From: Hepsetus odoe
Taxonomy: Eukaryota > Chordata > Actinopteri > Characiformes > Hepsetidae
Assembly: GCA_017165825.1 (NCBI GenBank)
Contig: CM029372.1
Coordinates: forward strand, 3,590,499-3,654,498
Length of the DNA stretch: 64,000 nt
Direction of reading: 5' to 3'
In this document: in pieces, positions 9,111 to 20,164 of the stretch
Numbering within the stretch: position 1 is the stretch's first letter
Layout of the letters: each line of letters begins with the position of its first letter
The notes under the pieces: generated by a model
Database searches by the model: none
Told to the model about the DNA's origin: nothing
Seen by the model: the letters and a program-made list of their open reading frames with translations, nothing else
Translations under genes and position numbers: made by a program

Positions 9111-12100
9111 TTTAACATTAACGTTACTTTGGCTTTTCCATGAATTCAAAGCATTAGTAAAATGTTTCTGAATATTTGGATCTGTATTATAGTTTAAAAT
9201 ATGAATAAAAACTCTTGAAAACAATAATTGTTTTTGTTAAAGGGATATCATTTGTGGTTGTAGTGTTGTCTTCAGGTCTAACACAACAAGTACACAAGCT
9301 GTTTATTGTTCAGACAGAGCGAGGAGTGTTTCAGACTTCTGTCCATTAAGAACATGTCAAACAGGTTCTTCAGTTTGGGCATTCCTGTTAGGAACATTCC
9401 CTGCAGACTGGACATTTTCGGAACATCTCCCAGAACTGTTGCAGACAGGCTACTTTAACCCACTTTGTGACCACAGGCTAAAACAAACATTTTTTGCAGC
9501 AAACAGGACAGGAGAAATTCTGCCCTGAGAAAGAGTTGGAAATTACTGAGAGTGACTGAGCCAGTATTTTTCTTTTCTGTGTTAATCCTGATTAATTCCT
9601 TCAGTCAAAAAATAAATTAAAACGACCACTGCCGGCAAGTTTTGCTTAAAATGTAAGAGATTTAAGTGTGTTAAATATTCCTTTGTTGCAGACATAAAGC
9701 CGTTGTTGTTTTTCATGCAGGTTGCTATCAGAGGAGCTTAATAATATATTACATGAAATACTAGTGCGTTTCCATTTGGAAAGTAAAGCAGCCTCTTTGG
9801 TAACAGAAGTAAACCAGCAATCAGAGGGTTCTTGGTTGTACTAACAGGTTGTTTGTAATAAAAATGTAAACAGCTAGCAAGAAATAGACCAATAAGGATG
9901 CACAAAATGTAACGACCTCACACTTAGATTAGGCCACCAAAAGGCACATATTAATATTAGAGCTGGAAGTAAGACGATGTGCATAGCAACCCTTTCAAGT
10001 GCTCTTCTAGGAATAATTAATAGCCGTTCCTATGTATGAGATTCCAAGTCTGGAGAGGACCACAACTAAACCGACTGGTCCAAACTGTAAATGTTAGAAA
10101 TTCGAGAAAGGCGTTTCCTATCCATGAAAATGTACCACAATAAAAAATTGTGAGATAAATAACATTTTTAATTATATCTGGCTTAAGACTTTTCTTATAT
10201 TTTCTGGGAGTTAAATGGCAGCTGGAAGTTCATACATCTTGTGATGTTGACCACAAAGATGAGACCAGTAATATTTAGTCCTGCTTCTGTTAACATTTCT
10301 TAGCATATTATTGGTGAAACTATAATAAATACAAAATTGAAAATACTACTTTTGGAGGACAATTAATAGTTGTGCTTATATTTTGCAGTGAACCACTGTA
10401 CTCTTGCCAGTGCTATAATATTAGAAGAATTTGTGATTTTAAACTACCCTAAATAAACAGTGAATTAACTGCACTTCATGTTGCTTCAAAGAACCCTTTT
10501 TGTTAGTCTCATGGACCTTAAGTTATCCAGCTTTATGAAGTCCCTCCTGAAGAGTGACAGAGTTTGATGAACCTTTCCTGCACATTCTCCAGAGCATGGG
10601 TCATTGCAGAGTCTACTGAAAAGCTGATCTGCACTATTTTAGGAGCTTACATGAACCAGCAGCGACATGAGGCCAGTGAAAGCGCTGACGGCAGACTCAA
10701 TGCGACGCAGCGATTTCGGTGTGAAAAATGGGCTTAATGAAGCACTTTAAACTCCCGCCATTATCAGCCTGAGAGGATCTGCTACTCCATAACTGGGAGC
10801 TTCAAGCTGATGGAAGGAGGTGCAAAAATGATCAAGAATATGGAATAAGTGTATTAATTTAGAACTTAAACATTTCTGTCAGAGTGAAAAAGAGATGAAT
10901 TAAGGGAGGGGGCAGAGAGAAAGAAATGAAGTAAGATGGAATGCAGTGAAAGGCTGATTTTTATCTTAATTCCAGAGTTAGTGGCCTTCAGAGGTGATCC
11001 TGTGCTTCTGGAGCAAGGTCTTACAGCTGCAGACAGACGCAGAAACAAGAGTGATTAGAATGATGAACAGGTAGCAGGAGTAGAACAATAAGAACAGAAA
11101 ATGATGAACTCCTAATGTGTGCTTAATAGCAAAGCCCTGAAAACCATGGTAAGTTGCTTCCTGCTCAAAGTTGGTATCCCTGGGTGTTTCTCAGGACCAG
11201 AAGGACATGTACTTATGCACTCTGAATGAAAAAGTTATCTTGCAGAAAAAATGAAAGTGAAAATAATGAAGGGATTTTAGAGGATTTACTAGTTATACAA
11301 AGCTACATGACTTATTACTAGATGACATTCACTGATCCAAGATGCACGGAAGAATATTTTTGGATGTCAGGATGTCAGATGGTCAACTTTTTTGCTCTAT
11401 CCCTATATGTTACAAATGTTATACTTACTTGTAGCTGCATCTTTGCCTTTCTAAGTGTCTATGCAGATATAGAATAATAACCCTCCTTTTATAGCGATGT
11501 GAAGTCCCTTTGCTGTCATATTGATACTCTCTGTTGTTACATAAATGGTTACCTATGAATTTCAACATATTCTGAAAAAAGAAGCAGATTTAACCAGATG
11601 GATAACCATTTTTTTTCCCAATTCATTAACCTTAATAAAAATGATTTAGAATAAGCCTTTTTTAATGAACCTATTTCATTAATCATTTATTTTATCATAT
11701 ATTTATAGTTAAAAGGAAATTTAGTAATAAAAAGAAAATGTTAGCTAATATTCACTACTACTGTTAATGAAGCAAAGCATCATCATAGATTACAGATAAG
11801 CAACTTTTTTCTCAACACATTGAAATAAATTTGATTCACATTTGACTTAATCATGTAACTTAAAGAAAAAAAAATAATTCAAAACCAGTCATATTTTTTG
11901 CTTGGATTTCTCTTGATATGGTGAAAATTGAGTCCTCAAAAAATATCTGAGCATTTCTACTAATATATAAATGGCTGCAATTTCAAATTAGTTCCAGTTC
12001 ACAGTGAATCACACTTCTAACAAAGTTTGGCCTTCAGGGAACTTGCAATTAGGCCAGGTTTCATTTTATTACTTTTGCACAAAGTACCCACAGCTTGTTT

Positions 12101-12903
12101 CAAGCTGATGAAAAGTGAAGAACGTTGTGATCGCCAGGAGATCTTTATACAAGAGACCTTTTTTGGCACTCATATCAAAGCATAAAATGTTCATTATTTT
12201 CAGTGTTTATTATTATTCTTATAATTGAAGTATATTGTAGTACACTTGAAATTGCTAAAAATAAAATTACATTGTGTAAACATTTCAAGACCAATGAACT
12301 AATAACTATGCCCCAAAATCTAAACAAAGCCAACAAACTCAAGGAAATGACAGTGGTGAAATGTTCAGTTTTCCTTCTGATGTGAAAAACATTTTTACAC
12401 ATAAAGGTCTTGTTTGCGCTCCATGATTCATTGCAAGCTGTTTTCATCATCATGCACTTTGCAGCTGTGTGTTAAACTGTGCAACTCATGTAATGTGGCA
12501 GGATATATTCAGTGTACAGGACTACCTGTGCCCTGTCACATACTACTATTTGTCATGCGCTTGTGGTTTAAATATGTTCTTTTAACAAACAACTGTTCTG
12601 GCTTGCAATGTAATTAACATGTAGATCTGGCACAAGGAACTCCTTTCTGGAGATGAGTAGTTCTGTACTTTTTGCCAATGTGTTACAAAAGTAGGGAAAT
12701 CAAGGCAACCTTTTAGGCTAGGTCTAATTCGGACTAGTGTGTCAGTAAGTGATTGCATATGGACGTGGTGGTGGAAGTTGCCTTCAGCCATCACAGTAAA
12801 AATAGTGTTTGTTCACATACGTTCCTAAACTTAATGGTGTCTTGAAGTTTTTTTGGCACAATGCCACGAAGAGACTACTTTGGCTTTTCCTAAAGAACCT
12901 TTC
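9111..12903. other. Non-coding, intron-like
   Basis: No repeat was identified apart from the exon-like segment at 10593-10718. 10620-10760 is less AT-rich than the rest. Confidence 0.55.
10593..10718 (+). other. Exon-like open segment, unrecognised
   Basis: Acceptor-like ttcctgcacattctccag is followed by a 42-codon open stretch (STEKLICTILGAYMNQQRH is part of it) and a weak donor TTCG|gtgtga. Composition is less AT-rich than the flanks. No family was recognised; it could equally be a conserved non-coding element or chance. Confidence 0.2.
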
Positions 12904-12954
12904 AAGGAAACCACTTCAAGGGAAGGATCTTTAGATATCCATGTTTGTAAATGA
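12904..12954 (+). repeat. 51-bp direct repeat, copy 1
   Basis: aaggaaaccacttcaaggga ... atccatgtttgtaaatga. One mismatch to 13055-13105, at a 151-bp spacing. It sits just outside the inverted-repeat arm. Confidence 0.9.
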
Positions 12955-12957
12955 ATA

Positions 12958-13044
12958 CCTCAAACACAGTTCTCATTTAAGCCAACCTCATAGGTACAGT
13001 AACTCTCTATACTTCAACAAAATTATAATTTTCTAAGGCCTAAA
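12958..13044 (+). repeat. Left arm of an 87-bp inverted repeat
   Basis: cctcaaacacagttctcatt ... ctctatacttcaacaaaatt ... ctaaggcctaaa. Only two mismatches to the reverse complement of 13604-13690. Confidence 0.92.
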
Positions 13045-13054
13045 AAGTCCTTTT

Positions 13055-13105
13055 AAGGAAACCACTTCAAGGGAAGGATCTTTAAATATCCATGTTTGTA
13101 AATGA
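13055..13105 (+). repeat. 51-bp direct repeat, copy 2
   Basis: Second copy of 12904-12954, just inside the left inverted-repeat arm. Confidence 0.9.
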
Positions 13106-13603
13106 AATGAGAGTGTGAGAAAAAACCTTTATAAAGTTTGATGAAGTTTAAGGAATCTTGAGAATGATTAGCTTAATACCAATTAGTTTTTTTCTTAAAC
13201 TACATAAGATCAACTTATTGCAATGAACACAGATGTATTTACATTTGTAATTAGCAATGACACTGTGATTATGTACTACAGGACATGTGTTTAAAGGTAT
13301 GTGGACCAACTGTAGCTGTTGGTAATGGTAGTACATAGTACATACACACTCCAATCAACGTAGAAAACACTGGTAGTAGAATGTGTCATAGAACATGTAC
13401 AGCTCCGTATCTTGAACACTAAATTTAGTGCCCAGAAACCCAGTTAGCTGTTCTGTTGTTGTGTACACAGTAATAAATTGTTATTTTGCATTAACACTTT
13501 TAATTTAGATTAAATGTTTGACTCCTGCAACTTTTAAACTGCACTCTCTTTGCGCAGACTTTGATTTTAATGTAACTTATCTTCATATTAAAAACTATTA
13601 CTC

Positions 13604-13690
13604 TTTAGGCCTTAGAAAATGATCATTTTGTTGAAGTATAGAGAGTTACTGTACCTATGAGGTTGGCTTAAATGAGAACTGTGTTTGAGG
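13604..13690 (-). repeat. Right arm of an 87-bp inverted repeat
   Basis: tttaggccttagaaaatgat ... ttgaagtatagagagttact ... aactgtgtttgagg. It lies 559 bp from the left arm. The family is unknown. Confidence 0.92.
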
Positions 13691-13996
13691 CTCTCAACAA
13701 CTCTTTCTTGGCATTTCTTCTCTATTTCCTAAACCCCCATGCTTCTCGACAGAATATGTGTTTATCCCGGGAGCATGCAATCTTAAAAACATCAACAACA
13801 AAAACATCTTAAAATTCTCAAAGAATCACTGGCATAGCGCCAGAAGGGCATGTACCTAAACCTCCAGCTTCAGAGTTCCTGCTCTGTTGAGGCTGAGCAT
13901 CTCTCAATGCAACAACTCTCAATAACACTCGTTACCTTTCCCCACTGCTGCACTATCCAACACCATGATGGAGCATATATCATATATGTATAAGCA

Positions 13997-14032
<36 letters not shown>

Positions 14033-15311
14033 TACATACATACATATAATACATATATATGGATTGTAAACCATTTTCTTTATTCAAACTATTCAAATGA
14101 ATCATTTTTATGGATTGTGTTTGCATCTACATGATTCTTTATTTAGACAGGGCAATAAGACACAATAAATCAAAGCCATTTTGCAAAGTTTCATATAGAC
14201 AGAGTTTGTGCTGCAAATGTAAATATAAGCAGCAGTTAACAAACTCTATTTATCTGGTAGATGTTTTACATTCTCTCCAACTGGACTATATTTTGCACTT
14301 CTATTCCACTGACCATTAACTAATATTAAGGCCAATAAAATTCTAGTAAAGGACTAAAGTTTAAATAAAGTCAATTTCAAGCTCCAATATAAAGTAAAAG
14401 CTTACCTCAATGGCTGTTCAAAGCTTCAAATATCTGTTTTTAAGCTAGAGTTTGAATTCTAATGTCAAGTTTGTGTTAAGATAACAACTGCATGAAAAAG
14501 TTAAAATGATATGAATGGTACATCCTGTTTCATTTCTCAGTCTAATCTGATCAGCCTGAACACCGTCCTAAGGCTTCAGAACCCATTTGAGCTCAAATGA
14601 ATCTTTAGCTCTTCCTGAAAAGGCAGAAACCAGCTCATCTTGCCATTTTGACTGAGTGAATTGTGTTGAGGCAAGCATGTTTGAGAAGTGAGATATTGCT
14701 GGTGAGCTTTCAGCCCAGTCTTCCTCGGATTGCTTCTGAAGCCTTTGGCTCAGTGACTTGGGGTTTTAGCAAGAAATCCTTAGAGGCCTTGTGCACATAG
14801 AATACAAACATAGCAGGAAACTTGACTATAGTGAGTAAACATACACAGATTTAAAGCTGTAATTCTTACTATGTTTTTGTGGCATTATTTTCTGAAATTA
14901 AAAAAGTTAAATATTATTATTTGAATCTAATTAGGACTAATAATTATTTATTCTCAGACAAACATTTTCTACAAAAAAGAACAAAAAACCCAAGAAAACA
15001 GCAGACATACCCAGTCCTGACATGCATGGGCAACTTAAGTCACTTTTGTTGAGACTCAACATTGTGCATTTCAAAAAGGTGCATTTCTTTATTATATTTT
15101 ATTCAAATATTTATTTAAAAGGTTTCTTCTTTTCAGGGTATTGAGCAAAAACACATATTAGAATTTGGAGCGTGCTGTTTTATATTAAAATGTAATGAAG
15201 TGAAAGTAAAAAAAGTCTTTAAAAATGGAAATGCCTTATTATTAAAAAACACATATTAGACAAAAGTTCAATGAATACTTATCATTACTGTTCCAAGAAA
15301 ACTATACATAT
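13691..15311. other. Non-coding, intron-like
   Basis: Holds the (AT)16 repeat; nothing else recognised. Confidence 0.6.
13999..14030. repeat. (AT)16 microsatellite
   Basis: Uninterrupted AT run flanked by further AT-rich catatatgta sequence. Confidence 0.97.
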
Positions 15312-15545
15312 GGGCAAGCCAAATGGTTTGAGACTTGTCCCCAGGATTGGAATGTTGTTGATTTGAATCCCAGACCAGTAGGTTACCCTGAGGTGACCTT
15401 GAGCAAGGTACCATCCCTGCCACTGCTCCCTGGGTACTTTAAATAGCTGCTCCCTGCTGAACAGTGTGTGGAGGTTAAATACAGTGAGTTCACTTTGTTG
15501 TGGTTCACTATTTGCTGTCCTTCACAATAACACATTTTCACTTTA
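15312..15545 (+). mobile_element. SINE B, diverged forward copy
   Basis: Head ggtttgagacttgtccccag is degraded. The body tagGTTACCCTGAGGTGACC, gagcaaggtaccatccctgc and the 3' segment gttcactttgttgtggttca match SINE B. Confidence 0.68.
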
Positions 15546-15657
15546 TGGAAAAAGGATCCAGCTTTAGACACATACTGGTTTAACTGGTTGCCACAGTTAT
15601 TATGTTATTATTCCATAGAGAAACTTAGTAATTTAGAAGAACATAAAGTCTTTCTTA

Positions 15658-15658
15658 N
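15658..15658. other. Ambiguous base (N) at a G homopolymer
   Basis: The single N in the window, directly followed by a run of nine G. Likely an assembly or base-call uncertainty in the run length. Confidence 0.97.
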
Positions 15659-15989
15659 GGGGGGGGGTTCTAGCATGTAGCTTTATGTCAGAGTTTCGAA
15701 GAAGCATATGTATTTCTCAGATGCACAGAGAAAAGTGCTACACAGAATGAATTTGATTCTAATGTGAATATCACCTCCTCACAAATAATCACTCCCAACA
15801 GCATGACATAGCATGTTCATATTCCATTAGTGTAATATTTTTTTTCTGCACGTTAGGAGGATGATGTTAAACACATTCTCTTAGGGGGTTTAATGATCTC
15901 TGTAAGAGTTTAAAACTCTCTCTCTCACTTACTCATTTTCTTTGATAGGGCCTGTCCCAGCTCTCACCGGGTGAGATTTATCACGGGCA

Positions 15990-16117
15990 ATTTATCGCTT
16001 TCTCACAGCGAGAAAGGTCCTGAGTATGATTCCCAGGCGGGCCGGTCCGGGTGCTTTCTGTGTGCTGCTTGCATGTTCTCCTAGTGTCTGCATGGGTTTC
16101 CTCCGGGTGCTCCGGCC
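15990..16117 (+). mobile_element. SINE C 5' part, interrupted by a chimeric SINE
   Basis: cacagcgagaaaggtcctga, gattcccaggcgggccggt and ttgcatgttctcctagtgtc match the SINE C head and body. The chimeric SINE at 16130-16377 is inserted at its right edge. A reversed C-tail piece lies just upstream (15938-15975). Confidence 0.65.
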
Positions 16118-16129
16118 CAGGTTAAAACA

Positions 16130-16377
16130 GTCAGTCAGTCAGTCATTTTCTGTCACTTGTCCCAAGCGGGGTCGCGGGGGGTGCTGGAGTTCATCCCAGC
16201 TCACGGGGGAGGACAGGGGACACACCCTGGACAGGTCACCAGGCCATCACAGGGTGGAGCGTGACGGGGACAGCACCTTGCTCAAGGGTACCTCAGGGCA
16301 ACCTATTGGGAAGGGGTTCGAACCCCGATCCTCCGATCATGCAGCCAACGCCCTAATCACTAGGCCACCACTGCCCT
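16130..16377 (-). mobile_element. Chimeric SINE (B head + C tail), with target-site duplication
   Basis: Read on the minus strand, it begins with the SINE B head (agggcagtggtggcctagtg), runs through B sequence to the gccctgaggtacccttgagc region, then switches to the C tail (ctggtgacctgtccagggtg ... cgcgaccccgcttgggacaa). The tail is (GACT)n rather than (GATG)n. A 12-bp target-site duplication, caggttaaaaca, is at 16118-16129 and 16378-16389. It is inserted into an older SINE C copy. Confidence 0.82.
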
Positions 16378-16504
16378 CAGGTTAAAACAATAACATTAAT
16401 TTGATATCTGTAATCGGAAGTCAGCGGCCTGCCTTTACCGACTCCAAACATGCACTGGGATAATGTATGTTTACACATTTCTAACAGATCTGGAGATCAC
16501 TACA

Positions 16505-16606
16505 TCTATCCATGCGTCTGTTAATCACTTGTTCTAATCAGGGGAGCTATTTCAGCTGAATGGGTCAAAAGGGAGAGAAACAAGTCGCCAGTCCTTTGCA
16601 GGGCAA
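16505..16606 (-). mobile_element. SINE C 3'-end fragment
   Basis: ctatccatgcgtctgttaat, then ttctaatcaggggagctatt and gtcgccagtcctttgcaggg. Diverged. Confidence 0.45.
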
Positions 16607-17138
16607 GAAAATTACATAAGTGTTTAAAGTGTGGCAACATTTTTTATGTACTGCTTGTTATACTAGGGCTTCAGTAAAAGAAAGAGAAGCAAAATCACCA
16701 CTTTTTCTTTTCTGATATGGATATTGCAGACATTAGAATTGGCGTAAACATTAAGAGCAACTCCGCACATATTCGTGTCATAAAAGCAACATGTGTGTAA
16801 CTCCATGATGATGAAATATATGGCAGTTCCAGGGGTGTTTCACCAAGGTCAAGGCACAGTAAGCTTTGTTGTACCCCACTCTTACTCGTTATCTGAACCA
16901 CTTTTCCTGAGTAGGATTCCGTGCCGCATAGAATAAAAGTTTATGTCCAGGATAAAACGTACAGATTTTAGTGGAACCGCATTAACAAATAATTTTATTG
17001 TTAGAATTTGAAGCTGTCAGAAACGTGTGTATGAAATGATACATTAACTATAACAATAAATTATATTAACTAATTTTAAAAATGCTTATTTTGATTTTTT
17101 ATTTAGGTTGAAATGATCACAATCCTAATTGTTTCTAA

Positions 17139-17391
17139 GTGAAAGTGGAAGTGACTGTTCTTCTCATTGTGAAACACAGCACAGTCACAGTGAGACACAA
17201 AGAATCTCAACCACTGCTTTTCACCCATACACATCGTGCAGCAGCGGGCAGCTATTTAGAGCACCCAGGGAGCAGTGATGGGGACGGTACCTTGCACATG
17301 GGTCCCTCAGTGCAACCTACTGGTCTGGGATGCAAACCCATGATCTTCCAATCCTGGGTCTTAGTCCCTGAACACAAGGCCCCCACTGCCC
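17139..17391 (-). mobile_element. SINE B, reverse copy
   Basis: Full-span reverse SINE B: gtgaaagtggaagtgactgt ... cagcagcgggcagctattta ... cagtgcaacctactggtctg ... ccccactgccc. Confidence 0.75.
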
Positions 17392-17610
17392 ATACACAAC
17401 ACTCTTTAATGCACCTTCCTGAAGCCTTTTAAAAAACACTTTGAACAACACACAGGTAATATCAAGCAATATTTCAGGATCAGATACGATTCATTCTTTT
17501 TTCTCCTCTGGTGTCCCATTTTCTGCTGATATTGGTCAGAGATATTGATGTCAGCTTTACAGTGAAATAACTGGTTAAATTATTTCAGTGTATAGTATAG
17601 ATTTCAGTAT

Positions 17611-17864
17611 CCATCCATCCATCCATTATCTTCCGCTTGTCCCAAATGGGGTCGCGGGGGAGTGCTGGTGTCCAACCCAGCGCACACAGGGTTAGGACGG
17701 GGGACGCACCCTGGACAGGTCGCCAGCCCATCGCAGGGAGGAGCGGGACGGGGACGGCACCTTGCTCAAGGGTACCCCAGGGCAACCCATTGGGAAGGGG
17801 TTCGAAGCCCCGATCCTCCGTTCATGTGACCGACGCCCGAACCACTAGGCCACTACTGCCCCCC
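17611..17864 (-). mobile_element. Chimeric SINE (B head + C tail), with target-site duplication
   Basis: Same chimera as 16130-16377, with the same internal junction and high similarity. The (GATG)n tail reads ccatccatccatccattatc at the left. The B-box region is ggggcttcgaacccc in sense. A 12-bp target-site duplication, agatttcagtat, is at 17599-17610 and 17865-17876. Confidence 0.85.
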
Positions 17865-18038
17865 AGATTTCAGTATATCCAGCAATATAAAGGCAATATG
17901 GAAATGTATTGTAACATATCAAGATGAACCTTTTTAATCCCATCCCAGCTCTACAGTAACACTAAATTCATGTGAAAAAATATGTATATATATACATAAT
18001 AATAGAATTTTCTTTCTCTTTCCTCTCTGTCTGTACAG

Positions 18039-18115
18039 ACTGCAGTTTGAAGGTGAAGGATGTGCTGAGGGAGTTTGATGCAGATGGCCGTTTGGCACAG
18101 CACAGGCATGGAGAG
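18039..18115 (+). CDS. Internal exon of a type I diacylglycerol kinase (N-terminal RVH region), partial gene
   Basis: A 77-bp exon with a polypyrimidine tract and acceptor (tttcctctctgtctgtacag) just upstream and a GAG|gtgaga donor. It starts with the last two bases of a split codon and ends in phase 0. With T from the previous exon the first codon would be Tyr, and the peptide then reads CSLKVKDVLREFDADG followed by RLAQHRHGE. This aligns without gaps to the conserved N-terminal segment of calcium-regulated diacylglycerol kinases (family pattern EYSxKKxKDVLxEFxxxGxLA), which precedes the EF hands and C1 domains. The enzyme family phosphorylates diacylglycerol to phosphatidic acid at membranes. 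Which paralogue (alpha, beta or gamma) cannot be settled from 25 residues. The flanking exons, expected to encode a QLQKY-type segment upstream and an FEGFKLFM-type segment downstream, were not found, consistent with very large introns. Confidence 0.68.
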
Positions 18116-18883
18116 GTGAGAGAGGGGCTGCCGGTGTCCAACACTTCACTCCGCCTTCAGTCGTCATAGCCGAACGGGAACACACACAGCGCATTCATTT
18201 GAATCAGATTTGTACATCACTTTTACAAAACACAAATCAAGAGTTTCCTTCTTTAGTTGATATACCTTGGACGATCATTTAAAAAGATTTTATGTTTATG
18301 TAAAAAGATACATTTGACTGGACACAATCAAAGTATCTCTTTCTTTTTTTTTATAGTTTAGAAACGGTAAAAGGTATCTAAATGGTATCTTCACTTCAGA
18401 AGCTTCGAAGCTTAATAAATTCACATTCTATTTCTATTAAACGTTATCACCTCAATGAGTCCATGTGATGGATTAGAAAGAGTCTTCACCTTTACAAACA
18501 GAATTTATGACGAGCCATTCACGGCAGACAGTAGAGATCTAGCTGGGCTAATTTACAATAAAGTGTAGGTGCGTGCTCAGCTTTGGCCGTAAGTAAGTCA
18601 GTGCTTTGTAAGCAGTGTGTTTCATAAATATGTATACTCAGCATGCATCCACGTTCAGCACCCTAAATGTGTCCCTGTTGTGTAATTTGACTCCAACGAA
18701 CACAACTTTCATGCGTAGAAATGAAGAACAAACGGGACAAAAAACATGATCTGTGTGTTCTGTGTTGTGTGTCACTCTGCACAGGAGCTTATTGTTTGCA
18801 TTGTCTGTGGACAAAAAGAACTGGACGAAAACAGGCCTAACATGCTCTTGACTTGGTTTTGTACCACCATGTTATGTTACACA

Positions 18884-18905
18884 ATATATATATATATATA
18901 TATAT
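18884..18905. repeat. (TA)n microsatellite
   Basis: Eleven TA units. Confidence 0.93.
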
Positions 18906-19009
18906 TGTTTTATCAGATATTGGAATATTGTTGTTATACATGGTGATTCACAACCTAAACTTATGATTCTAAACTTTTGAGTTTGTATAAATATTTCCAG
19001 AATATTTGA

Positions 19010-19013
<4 letters not shown>

Positions 19014-19060
<47 letters not shown>
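19014..19060. repeat. (GA)n microsatellite
   Basis: Near-perfect AG run of about 46 bp. Confidence 0.97.
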
Positions 19061-19063
<3 letters not shown>

Positions 19064-19566
19064 TCACAAGATGAATTCCTACATGCACACATCAGACACA
19101 CTTCCTGAAGAGCATAGGGAGCTGAGATGAAGAAAGTGGTGGATTTAGGATGCGAGAGGGGGGATAAAGAACAGAGAAGTTTGTGGATCTATGGGCATTC
19201 CCCTGCAGAGCTAACCTCAGGTTACTCAAACAGCAGGATGAACCGTATGTCTTCTTCCGCAGAGATACTGCACACACTCACACAAACATACACTGAATAC
19301 ATTTAAGCAGACAGTGTGCGGGACTGGGAAAACACAAAATGCCTCTATAGCTATTGGAGGAAGCAAAAAATGAAAGGATGCTGGCTAATTGTGCCACTTC
19401 GTGATGCTCATGCAGAAGCTGTCAGCTCTTTGTGAAGCGAGAACATGACTGCAGGGCTTGAGTTCAGACAGCACAGTTAGAAATGTTTGAAATCCATCCT
19501 CTTCTGCACCTTTGCAGATTTATTTTGTTGACACAACTGTGGTTTCACAATGATGAGAGTCAGGGG

Positions 19567-19568
19567 AA

Positions 19569-19624
<56 letters not shown>
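19567..19624. repeat. (GAAA)n microsatellite
   Basis: About 14 GAAA units. Confidence 0.97.
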
Positions 19625-19625
<1 letters not shown>

Positions 19626-19806
19626 CAGGCAGGTATTACACACTGTAAACCATGTTATCATTTATGACATGTTATCAAGTGTCTGAAGTTTGATTTTTCA
19701 TTTGCACTGCAGCATTGAAGGTTTGGATGAAGGTTAATATTTTACAAATTACCTCTGAATAAGTATGCACAAATCATTACATGCTTATCTTAGGTGACAT
19801 AAACTG

Positions 19807-19905
19807 AAGTGAAAGTGACTATTTATTATTGCGAAACAACAAAATGCAACCTCTGCTTTTCACCCACACATATGTGCAGCAGTGGGCAGATATATAAAGC
19901 TATAT
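19807..19905 (-). mobile_element. SINE B 3' fragment
   Basis: Only the 3' half remains: gaagtgaaagtgactattta, then cctctgcttttcacccacac and cagcagtgggcagatata. Confidence 0.6.
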
Positions 19906-20164
19906 ATATAAAGATATATAAAGATGACAATTGTGTATATGTAATTTTTTGCAATTGATTTAAGTCAAAGGGGGACATTTCTATTAGACTCATGCTTTAA
20001 ATACAAAAATCATAATGTATGATAAAAATAGAGATGCACTGTATCTCTGATCTATTAGTGATGACATCCACCAGCTTTACATCCCCCAACACATGGGATT
20101 CCTCAGCTTCTCTTGGAACCCCATAGCTTGGTGGAAGGAGACAGAGAGCACGTCCTCAGACAGG

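Larger units (their letters stand above)
18116..20164. other. Intron-like sequence downstream of the DGK exon
   Basis: Contains TA, GA and GAAA microsatellites and a SINE B fragment. No further DGK exon was found. Confidence 0.55.

Noticed and set aside
12958..13690. piggyBac or hAT assignment for the 87-bp inverted repeat
   Set aside because: No TTAA or 8-bp duplication at the ends, and the termini do not match those superfamilies.
16026..16385. 119-codon frame
   Set aside because: Runs across the SINE C / chimeric SINE junction; repeat-derived.
19731..19760. Next DGK exon (cattgaaggtttggatgaag after an acceptor-like site)
   Set aside because: The peptide does not fit the expected FEGFKLFM-type segment and the donor is weak.
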